Of a stretch of DNA of 22,387 bases, positions 8,571 through 16,999 are shown one piece after another; the stretch's first letter is position 1, and every line of letters starts with the position of its first letter. Origin of the DNA: Botryllus schlosseri (taxonomy: Eukaryota > Chordata > Ascidiacea > Stolidobranchia > Styelidae). The notes beneath the pieces were generated by a model. That model searched no databases. It was not told the DNA's origin and saw nothing but the letters and a program-made list of their open reading frames with translations. Position numbers and translations under genes: made by a program. The stretch covers positions 1-22,387 of the forward strand of contig ATSW01014938.1 of the NCBI GenBank assembly GCA_000444245.1, read 5' to 3'.

Positions 8571-10640
8571 ATGTCCAGCTTGAATATCAAACCAATACAG
8601 CTGTTGACGCACGTTCCGGAGGTTGTACAGTTTATGGTATCAGCATACAAACCGGAATCAGCAACATCTTCGACATCGTGGCGAGGGCATCGATTAAATA
8701 CTGCAGTTACTCTGTTGAATCCGATCACCTGCAGCAAGCATCAAACACATCAGATCCCTCCGTCGATAAATCTTCCCCGGTCTCGCAAGGCAGCAACGTT
8801 CAATAGAACACTCTCTCTTCTCCAATGGAACTGTCGCGGCATATATAGAAAATTGAACGAGTTCAAATAATTTGTTTCCACCCTAACTATTAAACCGGAT
8901 GTTATACTTATCCAGGAGACGAACGTCATCACGAAATACTCCCCGAAGCTACAGGGATACCATCTATATCAGTGGTCGGGAACCTATGGCTCTTTTGGGT
9001 ATAAGATATGGCTCTTTGCCAAATATTTATTTTTGTACTGAATTGATCAATATTGCAGCGACTTGTTGGTGAATTTTCATCACGGCCAAAATAATTATTC
9101 TCGTGGCAGTATAAACATGTCTTTGGGAGGTATAAAGACAATGCCGTCTTCGGGTTTGGGGGATCGGACCCCCTCTTTTCAAAATCATCAAATTTAGGTA
9201 ACTGTCACGCCGGCAGTCAATATCACTCGCGAATTCTATGTACCCAACTGGAAATCTTTAATTGTGCGATACGTTGATTAATCAAAGACCATAGTAGACA
9301 TGACGACGCCCATTTCAAAACGCAGTTTTCAAATACACATTTTCTTCCCGATCTACGGCGCGAAACGAACTGTTGTGGATATGACATTCATAAATACAAA
9401 CTCGAATTATAAACCGCGCCATAGCGGTCCACGTTCTGGATTGGTAAGAATAGCTCTGTGTAGTAACGGCAAAAATGTATGCGGCATCGCAACGTTTTGT
9501 TACCGCCGAATACTTTAAGAATTGACTGGTAGATAAGTATTTAGATTTTCGGAATCAGTATGATAGTCACATTCGATTAATATCAGTTATAATAAATTAT
9601 AAGCTACTTACGATAAATTGCGTTATCAATGGTGAGGCATGGCCCGTCTGTGCCTTACCTCTCGTTTCGAGCTTTATTTTCGAACACTAAATACCAGTTT
9701 TTACAGAGAAAATATGGCAAACACGAGGAATCCCATGTAGTGGGTTCGAATTAGTGCTACGATGACGTCACGAATTTTCAATTGTGGCGCAACAGTTGAT
9801 TGACATGTATGGCTCTTTGGGAGTCGAGATGGAAAAAATAGGGCCAATATGGCTCTTCGAAAAATAAAGGTTCCCGACCACTGATCTATATCGACGAGAT
9901 AAAGGACATTACACTCAGGCGGCCTCGCCACATGTGTGCACGAGTCATTGTCATCCTCGATTTGCAATGGTTTTCAATCGGCGTGTTTTGAAATGTTATG
10001 CGTTACCGTCAGCGGAATCAACATTTGTAATGCATACATGGCCCCCGACGTTGTCATCGGCAGCAACGATCTTGCATATCTACGTCACTTTTCTTCTCGG
10101 TCACTTATTTGCGGCGATATCAATGCCCATCGCCTATAGTGGAGCCACTGCTCGAACGCCAGAGGCAAAGCGATGTACGATTCCCTCGACCAACACAACC
10201 TGGTTTTGCTGAACTCATCCCAGCCCACTCGTTTGAACATCTCCACAACGGCAGTAAACAGGTGTTCTCTTTTGGACGTGACCGTAGCCTCTAGTGATAT
10301 TGCCGCGCGATGTAACACTTCCATTTCTGACACCCTCATAGGAAGCGACCATTTTGTTCTCTTTACAACAATCAATGACAGAATAACTCGCTCCTCGCGT
10401 AGACCACAGATCAGTTTTCTTGGGAAAACTGATTGGGAGGGGTTCTCAATCTGTGTCGACGATTCGGGTATACCCGAGGATGTTGAAACATCCAAAGACA
10501 AGATCCCAGTACCGTGATGGACACCGGAATGCGCTAGCGCCATCCGCTGCAAAAGAGCAGCTTTCAAAATGATGAAACTTAGTTTCGCCACTCGTGACGT
10601 CATAGAATATAAAAAAGCGCCGCTCCAGAGATAAAGCGTT
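8571..10640 (+). pseudogene. LINE ORF2, N-terminal APE endonuclease, interrupted by a hAT
   Basis: It reads LSLLQWNCRGIYRKLNEFK, stop, then TIKPDVILIQET, the first catalytic motifs of APE-type endonucleases (the Asn of QWN and the Glu of QET). A hAT (8970-9883) interrupts it at GYHLY. After it come RRDKGHYTQ, a frameshift, ESLSSSICNGFQSACFEML, ICNAYMAPDVV, ICGDINAH (catalytic Asp/Asn), RCSLLDVTVASSD and IGSDHF (final Asp-His pair). A stop replaces the residue after GDINAHRL (about 10138). The domain would nick target DNA to prime reverse transcription. Confidence 0.75.
8970..9883. mobile_element. Non-autonomous hAT transposon (CAGTGGTCGGGAACC ends)
   Basis: The left end CAGTGGTCGGGAACCT and the right end AGGTTCCCGACCACTG are perfect 16-bp inverted repeats. 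The flanking 8-bp duplication is ATCTATAT (8962-8969 and 9884-9891), diagnostic of hAT elements. The 914-bp interior has no transposase. The motif ATGGCTCTT occurs at 8986, 9008, 9809 and 9849, close to both ends and always in the same orientation. It interrupts the LINE endonuclease. Confidence 0.9.
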
Positions 10641-10800
10641 TTGTAGTAGGACCAAGCATCTTGTCGAGCTATCTTCCTCATTTCCCACTACTACCAGACG
10701 TAGCCTACTACGAGTGCAATACGCCGCACGAAAACACCTAATTATACAGCGATACCTGGTCATCCACAAACTTAATAAATCGAGAACGAATGATCGCACG
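10641..10800 (+). pseudogene. LINE ORF2, linker and start of the reverse transcriptase region, fragment
   Basis: The frame reads RVQYAARKHLIIQRYLVIHK and then LNKSRTNDRTD, a basic stretch resembling the segment between the endonuclease and the reverse transcriptase in I-group LINEs. The coding signal stops about here, where the hAT remnant begins. The catalytic reverse transcriptase motifs, including the [FY]xDD box, are not found anywhere downstream. Confidence 0.5.
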
Positions 10801-11075
10801 GATTGCGCGGTTTAGCGAGTCAGCTCATACTTAGCGAGTCGCTCACATGTCGTCACCGGAGACAGCTTGGATTTTAAGTCAAACCGGACCTAATCTTACC
10901 TCACGAAGTTCCGCATCAGTTTAAAATTTGACGTTTCATTTGTTTTACCAATGGACAAGCCTTCAACCTCTTGCATCTTGAAATTAGGGTATAAAATCTT
11001 AATATACCTCGCGGACCGGCAGAAAAGTGATCGCGGACCGGCAACGGTCCGCAGACCGGCGGTTGAGAACCACTG
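10801..11075. mobile_element. One-ended hAT remnant in place of the LINE reverse transcriptase
   Basis: The right end GGCGGTTGAGAACCACTG is a standard hAT terminal repeat (reverse complement CAGTGGTTCTCAACCGCC). It is preceded by repeated CGCGGACCGGC units (11010-11060), the usual subterminal motif of this family. The 8 bp after it are ATCTGAAG. No left end was found; the left boundary is only where LINE coding similarity stops. Confidence 0.6.
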
Positions 11076-11590
11076 ATCTGAAGGACAATGATGCGATCAC
11101 TTATCGATTATGGAATGCCAGCATACTTCTTCGCCCCGAAATCCCACTTAGTGAAGGTGGAGAAAATCCAAAACAAGGCCCTTCGAAGTATTTGCGGAGC
11201 TATAGGCTACATAGTACACCGATTTGCGCACTGCAAGCATCCTGCTGCGAAATGCCTCTGCACATTCGCCATAGATACCTAAGCCTTAACTACCGATGTC
11301 TTCTGCTTAGTCATCCAGCGAGCAGCCACTCATCTCGGCACGTTACCGAAGACTCGTAGCATGAAATATATCGTGTTAATAATCCGAGATTCAATACTTT
11401 CAACACGGTAACAAAGTCAGCTTGTTCTGAAAACATGGCGATCGAGCGATTCGATCCCCCTTCCCCTCCGTGGGATTTACCGATTCCATGCGTCAATATC
11501 GAATTATCTAGGTTAGTCTCGAAACAGGACGTACCCCAGTACAGCAAATGCAGGTGTCTCGACTTTTTCTTCGAAAGATACGACGGATAC
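11076..11590 (+). pseudogene. LINE ORF2, C-terminal reverse transcriptase (thumb) remnant
   Basis: Immediately after the hAT end it reads RTMMRSLIDYGMPAYFFAP, then KVEKIQNKALRSICGA, the conserved region downstream of the reverse transcriptase palm in I/Jockey elements (the LDYG..Y and IQNKALR motifs). A frame change follows and leads into ALQASCCEMPLHIRHRYLSL. This shows the deleted piece is the palm, roughly 0.8-1 kb. Confidence 0.7.
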
Positions 11591-11596
11591 GTTTAG

Positions 11597-12131
11597 ATAT
11601 TTACTGATGGTTCAAAGACTGAAGATGGTGCTGGACTTGAGGTCTACATCCCAGAATATTCGTATTGCTATAGTCGGACTTGCCCGACTCTATCGTCCTC
11701 ATTCTCAGCCGAATTGAAAGCTATAGTCTTCGCGCTGACCTGGATATTACAACACAGTATTTCCACAAATCGACGCTATGTGATCTTTTCCGACTGCCTT
11801 GCGGCCATGAGGGTCTTGTCAGCCCCGCATACCCGTAAGCCTTATAAGGAAAACTATCTCTCATTTGATATTCTTTCACAGATAAATACCACGGGTGGCA
11901 TGGTAACATTTGCCTGGATACCAGGTCACACCGGAATAGATGACAACGAGAAAGCTGACCAATTAGTTCGGGCAGCATCACGTCATTCGCTGGAACCCGG
12001 TATCGATATCCCGACCGTAACATTATCAGAGGCAAAAGCGGTCACCCATCAGCTCTGCAGAGACCAATGGCAGGCCGAGTTCACTGCAGAGGAGGGAGGG
12101 CGCCACTATCAGATGTTGCGATCATCTATAT
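11597..12131 (+). pseudogene. LINE ORF2 RNase H domain
   Basis: The domain reads IFTDGSKTEDGAGLEV, FSAELKAIVFALTWI, VIFSDCLAAMRVL and FAWIPGHTGIDDNEKADQLV. All four acidic RNase H positions are present (Asp of TDGS, Glu of AELKA, Asp of SDCLAA, Asp of the ADQL helix), with the His of PGHTG. A TAG lies just before it at 11594-11596. From there to the hAT at 12132 the frame is open. RNase H would remove template RNA during second-strand synthesis. Its presence assigns the LINE to the I superfamily. Confidence 0.85.
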
Positions 12132-13014
12132 CAGGGGTGTCAAACATACGGCCCGCGGGTCGCATCCGGCCCGCCAGACGATTTCATCCGGCCCGCGAAG
12201 CAATTTTGAGTAGATTAAAAATTGCTCATATTATCCAGCACACTGATTGTGCCAAGTGTTGAGAATTTCTGTAGGAAATACCAAATACCTCCATAATATT
12301 CCCTAGAGACAGCAAACGTCGAGCATATTCACAGGCCATATTATAACCACCCAACTGCGGTGTTGTGGCCGGTGACATTGACACCCAATTTCGAGAAGGC
12401 AAAAAAGTGCTCACTGAGTTCATATAGTTTTATAGGAAAATGGACCAAAAGTAGCTATCCACAGAAACGAGAGCGCCAATGTGGAACCATCATATTTAGT
12501 TTACATGGAGAATATATTAGTTACACTTCAAATATCTGTAGTCGCACTGCCGTGTCACTTCCGACTCAGAAGACTCAAGAGAAGCCGGAATCGAGAGATG
12601 ATAGTATTAAACCGTACTCCAAAGTCTGCGTTTACAGATAAATCTCTTGTATTCCTAACAACGAAGACGCATGGATAAGGCCATATCACGACTAAAGCAA
12701 ATGGAGCATATATAAATAGTTAACTTATATCGTCTTTGGCAACACAGTGCAGTGGTTCATAACTGTATTCAACCGGCCCATCATCGTATTGTGGCCAATT
12801 CCGTGTTCGCCAATAAAGGTGTTGCTACTTCCTGGAATAAAACCTCTATATGGTCTGTGATCCATACTCCTATCTATATATGATTGATCATAAAGGATTC
12901 AATCAAAATGCAAGGGCATAAGGTAACATTTTGGAATCAGTTAACTGGTCCGGCCCGCAAGCGATTTTGAGGATTGAATCCGGCCCGCGACGCAATTTGA
13001 GTTTGACAGCCCTG
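12132..13014. mobile_element. Non-autonomous hAT transposon (CAGGGGTGTCAAAC ends)
   Basis: The left end is CAGGGGTGTCAAACATACGG and the right end GAGTTTGACAGCCCTG. Both are bordered by CCGGCCCGC subterminal repeats, with a perfect 8-bp duplication ATCTATAT (12124-12131 and 13015-13022). The 883-bp element has no transposase. It interrupts ORF2 just after RNase H: joining the flanks gives MLRSSI-LTVARDPCSNRIF in one frame, so the LINE was still open there when the hAT landed. Confidence 0.9.
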
Positions 13015-13022
13015 ATCTATAT

Positions 13023-13375
13023 TAACAGTGGCTAGAGATCCCTGCTCAAATCGCATATTTGAAAGAATCCTGTTTCGCTTCCAACCCGGTCACTGTCGCC
13101 TGGCGGCACACCTGTTCAAAATCGGTTGCGCCGACTCCCCCCTTTGTAATGTGTGTTACGTCCCCGAAACGGTTGACTACACACAGTTGCGTTGCAAGAA
13201 ATATGACTTTCACCGAACATTTATTGCCGACGCATGTACCACGCTCAATAAACGGCTTACTTTAACCAATTTACTTACTATGCCGCAATTATTTACCCCG
13301 GTCGCCGAAACTTGTATATATAGTTTGAAAGTTATTATAAACCTATGTCGCAGAGCACGAAAATTCGATCCTTGA
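13023..13375 (+). pseudogene. LINE ORF2 C-terminal tail with cysteine motif
   Basis: The open frame reads LTVARDPCSNRIFERILFRF, then QPGHCRLAAHLFKIGC, SPLCNVC and ETVDYTQLRCKKYD, ending at KFDP. The HxC...CxxC...C pattern is the usual tail zinc-binding motif after RNase H in I-group and related LINEs. No internal stop is seen. Confidence 0.75.
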
Positions 13376-13458
13376 TAACATATTTTGTCCGTGGTGCACA
13401 AGGCCGGAACCGGCGACACGCGCCATTTAAAACTCGTCATCAATAATGTCATAATATT
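13376..13458 (+). other. LINE 3' UTR
   Basis: A short 3' UTR of about 83 bp follows the ORF2 stop and ends CAATAATGTCATAATATT at the right target duplication. There is no long poly(A) tail, consistent with I-type elements, which often end in short A/T-rich repeats. Confidence 0.55.
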
Positions 13459-13472
13459 AACTACAATAAGCC
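13459..13472 (+). repeat. Right target-site duplication of the LINE
   Basis: An exact copy of AACTACAATAAGCC at 6699-6712. Confidence 0.75.
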
Positions 13473-13532
13473 CTACTTGATTAATCTATTGATACAGTCA
13501 CGTCACTATTATTGAGGGCATGTTGGACTTAC

Positions 13533-13709
13533 TTCTCTGCGATTGGCTTGATGGTCAGATGTCCATCTTCGACTTTTATATTTTGTGTTCTATCCGTGTA
13601 ATATTAAAGTTCGTTGTTGAACGCTTCTGGCCACACATCTATGCGCCATTTATCAGAGTTGAGTGATGTCCCATCGAACTCATCGGCATATACCAGATGC
13701 CTTGCAGTA
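13533..13709 (-). pseudogene. GH16 gene, first visible exon (N-terminal part of the catalytic domain)
   Basis: The translation reads LVYADEFDGTSLNSDKWRID, the start typical of a GH16 domain (the ADEFDGTSL..DKW motif), followed by EAFNNEL, a stop, and YYTDRTQNIKVEDGHLTIKP. In family members the stop position is Gln (NNELQYYTDR), so one C-to-T change explains the TAA at 13604-13606. The frame stays open and conserved on both sides of it. The exon ends in GCAGAGAA before gtaagt (intron starts at 13532), phase 2. The acceptor is uncertain: AG before 13709 and AG before 13700 are both in frame and differ by three codons. No signal peptide is visible here; it must lie in an upstream exon that I could not find. 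Confidence 0.75.
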
Positions 13710-13763
13710 CTTTCTATGAAAGGTACTTTAATATTTATTCGGGTGTGGCATATCCATATAGGC

Positions 13764-13888
13764 CAGGGCCGCCAGCATACGGCCCGCGGGTCATACCTGT
13801 TCAATATAATTTTGCGATCCGTGTACCTAAATTCGGGCTGACAATTTGATAATAAAATTATGAATAAAATTTGTATGACGGCATGCAG
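13764..13888 (+). mobile_element. Solo hAT left end (CAGGGCCGCCAGCATACGG)
   Basis: CAGGGCCGCCAGCATACGG followed by CCCGCGGGTC closely resembles the first 30 bp of the hAT at 12132. No partner end was found. It lies about 55 bp upstream of the GH16 exon acceptor. The right limit is nominal. Confidence 0.45.
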
Positions 13889-14000
13889 CAGTGGTTTTCA
13901 ATCTTGGTGACCTCGGCACTTTCTTACAAGGAAATATCAAGCTGAGGATCCTGAATAAATATTTGGAAACCTGGTCACTAAGTTAGGCCACCAACCTACA
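13889..14000 (+). mobile_element. Solo hAT left end (CAGTGGTTTTCAATCTTGG)
   Basis: CAGTGGTTTTCAATCTTGGT, then GACCTCGGCACTTTC, has the form of a hAT terminal repeat. No inverted partner was found downstream, so this is a truncated copy. The right boundary is nominal. Confidence 0.45.
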
Positions 14001-14560
14001 TAAGTGGTTCAGTGGGATTACCAGCTAGGGATCAATGTTGCAATTTGTAGTAGGAATTCTGGTTTTAGTTATTGTAGGCTCTGTAATAGAAAATGTCGAC
14101 CTGAACTTTTTCGTTTCGCTATGTCAGGACTGTAAAGTTTGAAACCATTTCTTTCCGTATTTATGTATAATATAAAAAGTTATAAGTATAATAAGTATAT
14201 AAGTTTTCTTCCTCCTGCAGTGGTGCTATTGTTAATGGGTGAAAATGTGCTCTTTTCTTTTGTGAAATTAGATTACATTGACTGACCCTAATCATACGTG
14301 AAATGTGAAACATACATTTATTGGTACATACGGTTAATTTTCGAATGTGAAAGAACGTTTTACAAACCGTCTTCTGAAGCTGTGGCAGTGAATAATGAAA
14401 TTGTGCTACTGGAGGCTGCAGTTACCGGTTCAGTCCTTTTATCTAGTTCAGTCGCAGTTGCTGGTCCGGTTAGCGTAAACAAATAAAACATATGAAAAGT
14501 TATGATATGACATTTTACGCGTTTCACAAACCCTCTTCAGTTGTTATAATCGGAGTTGCA
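14001..14560. other. No gene recognised
   Basis: A/T-rich sequence with a low-complexity ATAAGTATA run (about 14164-14204). A plus-strand open frame at 14298-14486 has no recognisable motif and is not supported. Confidence 0.4.
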
Positions 14561-14659
14561 GTTGTAATTATAGACTCCGTCCTTGGCTTGGTTTCAGTGG
14601 TGTGTTCTGGACACGTTCTGTAATGGAACATTGCATGTGAACAAGAGATAAGCGAGCCG

Positions 14660-14850
14660 TTGACGTTACGAGGGCCGCGTCAAGATATTCAGTGTTTTTA
14701 AGGTATTGATCATCGCCGTTCTCGTAAAAATCGGGCTTCGGCCATTTTATCACAAGATCGACAAAATCGGACATCGGTATTACACCTTTCCCGTAGTAAA
14801 GGCTTGGACAGGTGGAGTACCTGGGGGATGCGATTGCGAGTCAAGGATTA
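14660..14850 (-). other. Possible exon of an unidentified gene
   Basis: The minus-strand frame reads RYSTCPSLYYGKGVIPMSDF, VDLVIKWPKPDFYENGDD and QYLKNTEYLDAAL before a donor-like gtaacg (about 14670). The composition (aromatic and acidic residues, few rare codons) looks coding. An acceptor-like cccccag lies near 14818. I do not recognise the family. It could belong to an upstream part of the GH16 gene or to another gene. Confidence 0.25.
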
Positions 14851-15101
14851 AACTTCAAGTCGAGTACCAAAGCATGACTTCATAACAGTAATAAGGACCT
14901 GTTCGTAGAACGCTAAAAATGATCTATGTTCAGTCACAAGGAAAATTATGCCAGTTACATGACATCGAAATAGTTGCTACGTTTTGAACATGACTATTTC
15001 ATTGCACTTCGAGGCGATGCTGCGGTTGGATCAATTCACTACTTCTCACTCCTGTCGTTTCCATGAACAAATTGAGCATCATTGTACGGTAATACGATAC
15101 G
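14851..15101. other. No feature recognised
   Basis: Nothing was seen beyond short open frames. It ends at the target duplication of the next hAT. Confidence 0.4.
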
Positions 15102-15472
15102 CTCTACAGCAGGGGCGGGCAACTTCTCCGGTCGGCGGGCCGGATATGGGAAAATGAAGCACTTGACGGGCCGGTTTACAGAATATATACATCATACCTT
15201 AATTGCGTATCGATCCACCTATACAAGGAATCAATTGTATTTAATGTGAACTTCAAGTTTAAAGCATAGAGACCAAAAACTTATTTAATGAATCCATTTA
15301 CAACAGCTATAATTGAAGTCAATCAGACGTCTGTGGTCGTTTAATAGTATCAACTAGTTTTTTGGACTCTGGTTGCATGTAATATCTATGCGGAAACCCT
15401 TAGTAAAGACTGCATGCGACATCAGTTTTATTGGAACGCAGCCTTCCTCGTTAATGTTCGTGGCTACTACCT

Positions 15473-15625
15473 TCGAGTCACAAGTCATCTCGAGTCATTG
15501 CACATTTTGACTCGAGTCAAGTCAAGTAACTCGATTTTCAAATATAACTCGAGTCAAGTCAAGTCACTCGATTTTTGGAGGTGACTCGACTCAAGTCGAG
15601 TCAAGTCAAGTGAAGTCACTGGTGA
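15473..15625. repeat. Cluster of CGAGTCAAGTC repeats
   Basis: At least six copies of ACTCGAGTCAAGTC-like units alternate with CACTCGATTTT. Such clusters are typical subterminal regions of another hAT family, so a second element may be nested inside the 15110-16295 copy. Its terminal repeats were not identified. Confidence 0.6.
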
Positions 15626-16039
15626 AGTCAACTTGAAATTTCAAAGTACTAGACCTGATTCAACGTCATTACATTTTGCTAACAGTATACAGATGAAGTA
15701 CCCATTTATTCTGAATCAAGGAACGAATTAGAGTTGATTATATGCGCAAAAGGCGCTGTATCGCTCACGCAAGTATAGCGGTATAGCCTCAGTCTTTTAA
15801 TATCAACCACAATACAGGATAACATACGAAACCTTAGAAAGTTTAAAAATGATATAGTTCAGTACCCTACCCACCTACTTATCCACAATATACAATTATA
15901 AACGTAAGCTGTTGTATAAGCTCCGATCATTGCGTTTGCGATCAATTTAATTGTGTTATAACAATGGAGGCTCGGTAAAACGCATTGATTCATTGGTTGA
16001 CAATCCGAACTTATACAAGATACAGCGACTTAGTCGACA

Positions 16040-16262
16040 TCGATTACTGGATGACTTGAAATTGACTCGTAAATTTTGCTTCGATCTGCATTTCTGAAGC
16101 GTCGAGTCCTCCCAACACTGGTTCATGGTCGGAAATGTAGGTAGACCCGAACAGAGCAAGTAGTTTAATGTCCATCTTTCTCAGATTGGCAAACTTGAAT
16201 TCATTTTGTGACGCATAAAATTTGTTAAAACTTTCAGAATAAAATTTCGCTTTTAGAGTATA
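16040..16262 (-). pseudogene. hAT transposase C-terminal remnant
   Basis: The frame reads YSESFNKFYASQNEFKFANL, then RKMDIKLLALFGSTYIS. It continues in another frame as TFPTMNQ. The pattern FPNLR..AL+LL.LFGSTYICE..FSTMN is the conserved C-terminal dimerisation region of hAT transposases of the GTF2IRD2/ZBED-related type. Only about 60-80 residues remain, with at least one frameshift. No catalytic residues are present. Confidence 0.6.
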
Positions 16263-16303
16263 AACTCTCAGCGGGCCGTATGTTGCCCGCCCATGCTCTA
16301 CAA

Positions 16304-16660
16304 GGTACATGTTTCTGGGACCATGATAGGACCAACAGATGCTTCAAGTACCGATATTATATGTTACTTTTATAAATCAATTCTTGGCTTAAGTCAATTC
16401 TTGGCTTAAAAGGTTTATGCTTTTGGTGGTAAAAAAAAATCTACTCGCGCTCCTCGATTCGATTCATTACAATTGACACTCGACTCAGATAACTGTACTT
16501 AAATCGTCCATTAGACCTGTCCTTGGACAAAACGATATGTGGGATTAGTACTAAGTTACAAATTATATACGAATAGCGACATGGATGCAAAATTAGGCTA
16601 ATTTTCAGCACATATTGAATTTCAAAGCTTTCTCTTATCTTCGAATAGTTGCAGGAAATC
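16304..16660. other. No gene; short tandem repeat
   Basis: A 17-bp direct duplication of TCAATTCTTGGCTTAA occurs at about 16377-16411. Otherwise unremarkable A/T-rich sequence, with GACTCGACTCGA-like words near 16450-16490 that echo the upstream repeat cluster. Confidence 0.45.
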
Positions 16661-16663
16661 CAT

Positions 16664-16773
16664 TCATCACCTTCGCTGGCATTGAATCAACTCGTCTTTG
16701 TATATTGCATTCAGGCGTCTGTACATGTCGGATTGCTCTCGATATATCTTCCGCAGAACTGTGTTGCCTGCGG
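16664..16773 (-). other. Possible terminal exon of an unidentified gene
   Basis: After a good acceptor (tattttccaccgcag) the minus strand reads NTVLRKIYREQSDMYRRLN and AIYKDELIQCQRR, then a stop. The open frame extends upstream to about 16987 and contains FIATHMEWIPFPLVN. The latter and the C-terminal helix vaguely recall the C-terminal part of carbohydrate sulfotransferases (Sulfotransfer_2), but the key binding motifs are not visible. I cannot assign a function. Confidence 0.3.
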
Positions 16774-16999
16774 TGGAAAATACAAATGACGTAACAAAGT
16801 ATTTGAAATTTACAGTGTGGCGTATTGCCTGATTTAAATTAACGAGGGGAAATGGAATCCATTCCATGTGGGTCGCGATGAAGTTTGCTATTGAATTTGT
16901 GAAATATGTCAAGCACCTTATCAGACGAGCAGAGACACGGTCTCCTCCACTAGAAGTAAATCGTTCTTGATCACGTGAGCGCTGCATGCCACGTTTCCC

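Larger units (their letters stand above)
6713..13458 (+). mobile_element. I-group non-LTR retrotransposon (LINE), old, with nested hAT insertions
   Basis: The element has, in order, a 5' UTR, ORF1 with CCHC zinc knuckles, ORF2 with an APE endonuclease, a remnant of the reverse transcriptase, RNase H and a C-terminal cysteine motif, then a short 3' UTR ending ATAATATT. It is bounded by 14-bp direct repeats. The RNase H places it in the I superfamily (I, Nimb, Outcast, Ingi or Loa type). Removing the four DNA-transposon insertions leaves about 4.2 kb, short of the 5-6 kb expected because most of the reverse transcriptase is missing. It carries stops and frameshifts in both ORFs and is certainly inactive. 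It sits in antisense orientation inside the GH16 intron. Confidence 0.85.
1209..13709 (-). pseudogene. GH16 beta-1,3-glucanase-like gene with tandem X8 domains, damaged copy (partial)
   Basis: Six minus-strand exons join with compatible phases (intron phases 2, 2, 1, 0, 1, then 0 at the last donor) into one protein: GH16 catalytic domain, a complete X8 (CBM43-like) domain, and the start of a second X8. GH16 enzymes of this group hydrolyse beta-1,3-glucans such as laminarin, and X8 modules elsewhere bind beta-1,3-glucan; such proteins are normally secreted. The catalytic pattern ExDxxE is present. Introns of 65 and 60 nt alternate with introns of 7.3, 1.9 and 2.0 kb that are swollen by transposons. 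Two lesions are visible: a TAA in place of the usual Gln of the NNELQYY motif (13604-13606), and one surplus nucleotide in the third visible exon near 5780. The remaining exons are open and have good splice sites, so the damage is recent, or the locus is a decaying paralogue, or the sequence has errors. The 5' exon(s) and the 3' end are not seen. Confidence 0.75.
15110..16295. mobile_element. hAT transposon deletion derivative (CAGGGGCGGGCAAC ends)
   Basis: The left end CAGGGGCGGGCAAC and the right end GTTGCCCGCCCATG are inverted repeats with one mismatch. Both are followed inward by GGGCCG motifs. The flanking 8-mers CTCTACAG (15102-15109) and CTCTACAA (16296-16303) differ at one base. The 1186-bp element contains a relic of a hAT transposase C-terminus near its right end and a block of ACTCGAGTCAAGTC repeats in the middle. 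Confidence 0.8.
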
